A DNA stretch of 64,000 nucleotides from Chaenocephalus aceratus (Eukaryota > Chordata > Actinopteri > Perciformes > Channichthyidae): positions 8,116,788-8,180,787 of the forward strand of contig CM043793.1 of NCBI GenBank assembly GCA_023974075.1, given 5' to 3'. A program made the translations under genes and the position numbers. The notes under the pieces were generated by a model. It had not been told where the DNA came from, did not search any database, and saw nothing but the letters and a program-made list of their open reading frames with translations. The number at the start of each line of letters is the position of its first letter. Position 1 is the first letter of the stretch. Below are positions 56,366 to 64,000 of the stretch, in pieces.

Positions 56366-57468
56366 TAGGGGTGTAACGGTATCCGTATTCGTCCCGTACC
56401 GTCACGGTTCGGACGTCACGGTTCGGACGTCACGGTTCGGACGTCAGTCACACGGCGAATACGCCTTTTTTTACGAGTGGGAAAAAAGTCTGTCACTCAG
56501 GGCAGTATTACACTATATATGATCCAGGGGGCGGGATTGCGCCTAAAAGCCAGCCGCCCGTAAATAACAAATGAAGAACAAAACACAACAAAACTAACAC
56601 AATACATGAAGAAGAAAAGTTAGTAGCTATGGCGAGTTCACACAACACACAGGAGCTAGAAGACCCACCTGCTTCTTTTAAATCAGGTGTGTGGGAACAT
56701 TTCGGGTTCCCTGTGGACTACAACAATGATGGGGTGCGAGCTGTGGATCGGACGAGGACGGTGTGGCGGCGTTGTTCGACAGCGGTGCGGTATGCTAGTG
56801 GTAACACGTCAAACATGCTCAATCACATCCGAGTCAGTCTCAGTCCCCAGCGAGAGGGTTTTCTCGACGGCAGGTGACGTAGTTACCGCCAACAGATCTG
56901 CCCTCACTGCTGACAACGTAGACTAACTCATCTTTCTGAAGAACAACTTGAAAATAGAGTAAAGCCTTGAGTACCTTTATTTAGGCGTAATGGCCTCACA
57001 CACTCACAAGTTAATTACACATGTTAGACATTGCTCCTAAAGGTACAGATTTTATTTTGTTTTATATTTATCATTGTATTTATTTTATGTTTTGACATCA
57101 GGAGATGTTATACAGTTCTGTATTGCCTTTTATTGATTGTGATTGAAACACTTTCTTATTATTTATTTTAATATTTTCAAGACATTCTTTTTAGTTGTTC
57201 AGCTTATTTAACCTTTTTGTTTGACATCAGCGATTATAAATAATATGGCCATCTGATGTGTGTGTTACTGTTTGTGGTTTGTTTTTAACTGTGTAATACA
57301 GTTAATGATTCCAAATGTTAGAGTTCCCTATTTTCATACCAAAACTTGCACTACTGTTAAAAATAAATAACGGCAACAAAAAAAAATGCATTTGGGACTT
57401 TTTTTTGCTTGTCCTTGTTGTACCGAACCCGTACCGAACCGTGACTTCTGTGAACCGTTACACCCCTA
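56366..57468 (+). mobile_element. 1,103-bp internally deleted hAT
   Basis: Tips TAGGGGTGTAACGGTATCC and (reverse complement) TAGGGGTGTAACGGTTCAC. Exact 8-bp duplication CTATACAT at 56358-56365 and 57469-57476. GTCACGGTTCGGAC repeats at the left end. Only the two ends of the transposase gene remain. Confidence 0.93.
56629..56962 (+). pseudogene. hAT transposase: BED finger joined to C-terminal piece
   Basis: The ATG at 56629 opens a BED domain: FKSGVWEHFGFPVDYNNDG and RTVWRRCSTAVRYASGNTSN. The first zinc ligand is Trp46 where family members have Cys (CxxC becomes WxxC); C49 and H66 are present and the second His is lost. After about residue 68 the coding jumps, in a shifted frame from about 56834, to the hAT C-terminal dimerisation motif: VPSERVFSTAGDVVTANRSA, LTADNVD, a stop (56924-56926), then LIFLKNNLKIE to 56962. 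The catalytic core (about 450 residues) is deleted. Non-functional as a transposase. Confidence 0.82.
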
Positions 57469-57476
57469 CTATACAT

Positions 57477-60440
<2,964 letters not shown>

Positions 60441-60717
60441 GTGACTTACTCGAGGGGAATTGAAAGTGAAATGGAATTGGTTAGAAAACCTAACTACACA
60501 TCTCCGGTGTGGCAGTATTTTGGATTCAAGCCAAATGAACGAGGCCAACCTACGGATTTGAATGAGCCGGTGTGTCGCATTTGTTTAAAAAAAAGTAGCG
60601 ACAAAAGCAGGCAAGATCACACATCTTAAACTACACCTAAAACATAACCACCCCATTCCATGTTCCCAGCTGGGAGCAAACACGGCAGCTGGAGAGGGAG
60701 AGCCCCCACCTTCCTGA
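60441..60717 (+). pseudogene. BED-finger fragment of a hAT transposase
   Basis: The ATG at 60441 leads to RKPNYTSPVWQYFGFKPNER and LNEPVCRICLKK, with zinc ligands C45 and C48. A frameshift in an A8 run (about 60586-60593) hides the rest; the other frame continues KVATKAGKITHLKLHLKHNH, supplying the His ligands, then PIPCSQLGANTAAGEGEPPP and a stop at 60715. The catalytic domain is absent. The shared VWQYFGF/VWEHFGF start shows kinship with the element at 56366, but it is a different subfamily. Confidence 0.75.
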
Positions 60718-61226
60718 GTTTTCAATCAAAGATGCATTTGCCCAACATGTTGGTGTTCCTTGCTCGAAAACTGCATCTGGGTCTTTGTATGGACAGTGGA
60801 CTGTAAACTTGAGTGTTGTTTTAAGGAGGTTTTTTTTGCTTGTGAGACAATGTGTTTTCATATTTATTTATTTATTATATATATATAAATAGATAGATAG
60901 AGAGAGCTCTGTTTTCCTGCCTGAGTCTATTTAATTGATTGTTTTGGTTGTGTGTGACTTAATTAATGTATTATAATTTAATTAATTTGTTTTATTTATT
61001 ATATATAATATATATATTTGAATATAATTTCACATTTCATTTGCAATGTTGAATGTTCAATAAAAAGTTCTCTTTGAAAGGATGTGCTTGAATTCTTGTT
61101 ATATATTATCATTATGTCAGTGGTCTAAAATGGTCTTACAAGAGTGCCGACAATATTATCGTTTATCAAAATAATTTCCAGGAAAAGTTATAGTCCAACA
61201 AAATTAATTATCGTGAGAGGCCGAGG
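60718..61226. mobile_element. 3' part of the same hAT fossil (end approximate)
   Basis: A polyadenylation-like CAATAAAAAGTTC at about 61057, then AT-rich subterminal sequence with TATTATCGTTTATC and ATTAATTATCGTGAGAGGCC, resembling a hAT right end. The left tip is not found, so no duplication can be checked. Confidence 0.45.
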
Positions 61227-61958
61227 AGGAAGTCTTATTGTCGACTTTGCAGATTCACTGCATTTGCGGGGTGAGGAAGAAATCCTGCACCAACAATAAT
61301 TTGACATGTTCAATTGAATGGAACAGACCTTCAAACCCAAATTAAGAGAAAATAAGAATCACCAAACGGCTGAAAAAACTTGGATCGGCTTGTCACGTCG
61401 GAATGGCTGTTCCACCTTAAAAGCCAACTGTCCTTAAGCTTGTGCTGGTGTTGTGGCTGCTAGCTTTGAGGCTTACCAGAGCCCATCACATATTTAAAAG
61501 GATTTTAATTTAAAGTTGCTCATATCACATGGGGTCTAACTGCCTTTATTGAGACACAAGTAGGGACCATCACGAATGGGGTATTTACTGACTTATTTTG
61601 TCATTGAACAACACATGGAAGTCGCACAAACTTGTGTTAACCACCAAAAACACGTTAAAGACTGTTGACTTGGAGATTAGGGAAACTAGTAGTCAAATTT
61701 AACTCATTTCCGTTTTTAACGACTCATTCCTGCCCCAACTCTATAGGGTAGAACGACGGCCCAGGCCATTCAACCTAAAGTGAGCAAGGGAATGAAGTTG
61801 TTGCTAACTTCGACGCTTACCCTTTCATTCTAATGTTCAGGTTTCATAGTTACATTAGCTAATTAGCTAGCCGGCTCTGTTGTGAATGGTCAACTGCTTA
61901 GAGATGTCCCGGCCCCTATTCTATAATGTACAATGTGCTAATAGAAGCGCACGTGTTA
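61227..61958. other. Non-coding stretch
   Basis: 61868-61915 (GGCTCTGTTGTGAATGGTCA, CTTAGAGATGTCCCG) is a fragment of the dispersed repeat into which the next hAT is inserted. The rest is unrecognised. Confidence 0.45.
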
Positions 61959-61966
61959 CATGGAAC

Positions 61967-62764
61967 CAGAGTTGGGTGTAACGCGTTACAAAGTAACGCG
62001 TTACTGTAATAATATTACTTTGTCGGTAACGGAGTAGTGTAACGCGTTATAATTCAGTAATCACACTACAGTTACTAACATTGCCCCGACACGCGTTACT
62101 TCGTTACTTTCTAAAATCAGTCATAATCAAACCTCAACAAACACCTGCAAAGAACACTTGCTAAGGTGAAGCTAACGCACATAGCTGTTGTTTATGTATT
62201 TCACACACGTAGTCTGTTCTTCTTCTCTGTCTTCTGGTTGTTGCCTGTTTTGAATGACGAATACACACTACCGCCGCCTGCTGGTAAGGAGAGTTATTGC
62301 CACTCACGCATGCGCAGTTCGTACGTGCTCGGCTGAAGTCTTTGCGGTGTCTGGTTCCAGTGCAACACATGGCCAACACGCAGGAGAACACGCTGACGCA
62401 ACAGCGTGAGCAGAGATAGACTGCGCAACATATACAGATAGCAGGAGACAGAGGACAGCCACGGTCAGATAGCAGGAGACAGAGGACAGCCACGGTCAGA
62501 TAGCAGGAGACAGAGGACAGCCACGGTCAGATAGGAAAACATTCAGGATCTGGATCAGTCTTATGCGACAATGGAAACTGAACTAAAGAGAACATTTGAA
62601 ACTTGAGCAGTCTGCGTGATCTGCCTGCAGGGAGGGGCGGGCCGGCCCTGCGAGTAAAGTAACGAATTACTTTATGTAGAGAGTAACGAAGTAGTGTAAT
62701 ATATTACTTTTTTTTAAAGTAATATGTAATATATTACTTTTTTTTAGTAACGACCCCATCTCTG
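61967..62764. mobile_element. 798-bp non-autonomous hAT
   Basis: Tips CAGAGTTGGGTGTAACGCG and (reverse complement) CAGAGATGGGGTCGTTAC. Exact 8-bp duplication CATGGAAC at 61959-61966 and 62765-62772. GTAACGCGTTAC strings at the left end, AATATATTACTTTTT at the right. Holds a 3 x 31-bp tandem array. No transposase. Confidence 0.93.
62440..62532. repeat. Three exact tandem 31-bp units
   Basis: Units 62440-62470, 62471-62501 and 62502-62532; the unit begins AGCAGGAGACAGAGGACAGC. Inside the hAT. Confidence 0.95.
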
Positions 62765-62859
62765 CATGGAACTAACACTAACAACACTAACATAGCTTTT
62801 ACAATACGTCACCCAATGAAGATCCAAGTGAGGGAATTTATCTGTCACTCTGTTGGTTT

Positions 62860-63028
62860 TAGGGCTGCCCCCAATTAGTCGACTAAACGTTAGTCTGCTG
62901 AAATAGTCTTAGTCGTCACATTTTGTATTAGTCTATTAAACTAACAGACACTGGGCAGTCTGAGATTGAATCGGCTGAATTGACGACTATTGGTCGACTT
63001 GAACAATCTTTATTCGAGAGCAGCCCTA
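62860..63028. mobile_element. 169-bp hAT MITE
   Basis: Tips TAGGGCTGCCCCCAATTAG and (reverse complement) TAGGGCTGCTCTCG. Exact 8-bp duplication GTTGGTTT at 62852-62859 and 63029-63036. GTCGACTAAACG and its near complement lie near both ends. Very short, non-coding. Confidence 0.9.
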
Positions 63029-63036
63029 GTTGGTTT

Positions 63037-64000
63037 GTTCATGAAGCGTTGTTCCGCTAGTACATGAGGTTATGAAACCAAAGAAGGAGGATATTAAATG
63101 CAATCTGTACGATGTATCTAAAAGTAAAGTGTGGAAGCCAACCACCACCAGGTCAAAGGTTGTGTTCCTAACTGAAGACCTGCTTTGGCCTCAACAGCAA
63201 AGCCTCTTTCCATGACACGTTTGATACACGACCAAACGGACTGTTACCCCTCACTTTGAGAGACCCATACGCCCACATAAACAAGCTGCTTTTAGTGTTG
63301 GACAGGGATGAGTGTGTTGTGCTTACTTGGATGTTTTTAGGCACCGCTGATCCATTAATGCATTAATTAAGGTCTAATCCTCTGCTGAAAAAAAAAATAA
63401 AAGCACCGAAACCGCTGTTTCATAACAAAGCAACTGTGTTTCCTGAGCCCTCTGTGTGGCCGTCGCCCAGCTGGGCTTCACATCTGGCTTTAGGGCCCGC
63501 CCAACCTTTAGCTGCAGCTTTCCCCACAGTCCGAGTTGGACTGCTCTCGATTCCATGTCCTGGTTTATACCCTCTGTGACCCGTTGATTTATTTGTAGGA
63601 TTGCACCGATGCACATTTCGCAGCCAATATCAATGTTGAGAATATACATGTGGAAGATGGCAATGTTTTTCTCTAAATGTTATTGTTGTTGTTATTGATT
63701 CCCCTTTTGTGCCAGGGAAACAAACGCATCTTTAATCTAGCACAGATTCATAAACATAACTTACAAAGCCTCTTTAGTCTGCTATCCAAACACCCACTCC
63801 ATAAGGAGATGTGAGCATTCAGTGATGGTGTTCAACTCTGTGTTCAACGGATTAACATGTGCTGTAGAACTAACTTAGGAGAATTATTATGCTTTTGGGG
63901 CATTTCCCTTACCAGTAGTGTGTTACCTAGGTTTTAGTGCAAGTCAATGGTCTGCAAAGGCTACAATCCCAAAGTTCCCTCCATATGTAGGTACACTTCA
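63037..64000. other. Non-coding stretch to window end
   Basis: A 91-codon minus frame at 63374-63649 has no recognisable motif. The final 60 bases (ATGGTCTGCAAAGGCTACAA) resemble, in reverse, the scrap at about 57930-57960 (dispersed repeat). Confidence 0.45.

Noticed and set aside
62440..62532. CRISPR-like array
   Set aside because: Units are contiguous with no spacers, in a eukaryotic transposon.
63374..63649. 91-codon minus-strand frame
   Set aside because: No motif recognised; length not unusual for this composition.

Overview
The window looks like repeat-rich intergenic or intronic DNA from a teleost fish, probably a percomorph. The evidence is a near-complete Rex3 retrotransposon (both classical Rex3 RT primer sites are readable), L2-type LINEs with fish-style 3' tails, many BED-finger hAT families with exact 8-bp target-site duplications (TSDs), and long (CA)n arrays. 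I found no rRNA, true tRNA, CRISPR array or complete host protein gene. The only host-gene signal is a GC-rich stretch at about 35.49-35.76 kb that resembles a 5' UTR exon with a splice donor.

Layout. 0-5.8 kb: a degraded inverted-end repeat, a perfect 44-bp-arm hairpin, a MITE carrying GCGAGATCTCGC palindromes, and a young 5'-truncated L2 with an open reverse-transcriptase frame. 5.8-11.1 kb: a hAT MITE, then an antisense Rex3 split just before its FADD catalytic box by a hAT that itself carries another hAT and an L2 scrap. 12.3-14.3 kb: a possible MITE and a second copy of the first repeat. 14.4-29.3 kb: a very large nested inverted-repeat complex. Its core is a 9.35-kb long-inverted-repeat element flanked by a 7-bp duplication; inside it sits a related 2.77-kb element with the same duplication length and similar tips, plus several hATs with exact 8-bp duplications. 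29.3-42.2 kb: a solo LTR inside a LINE, TTAA-flanked MITEs, the possible promoter/exon, and a hAT with an intact BED-finger frame. 42.2-44.5 kb: a Russian-doll stack of hAT in hAT in hAT in which an L2 scrap is innermost. 46-49 kb: a scrambled hAT fossil, a LINE and another hAT. 51.9-55.6 kb: a broken exon-like gene with FEN/PIN-nuclease-like motifs and a Cys-rich tail, split by an inverted-end element that carries an L2, and bearing a 34-bp inverted duplication. 56-64 kb: more hAT elements, including one whose reading frames keep only the BED finger and the C-terminal hAT piece.

The coding sequences are almost all transposon enzymes or their remains. The nesting gives relative ages: outer elements predate those inside them. 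Boundaries given with TSDs were read base by base; others are approximate. Family names other than Rex3, L2-type and hAT are deliberately withheld where I could not be sure.
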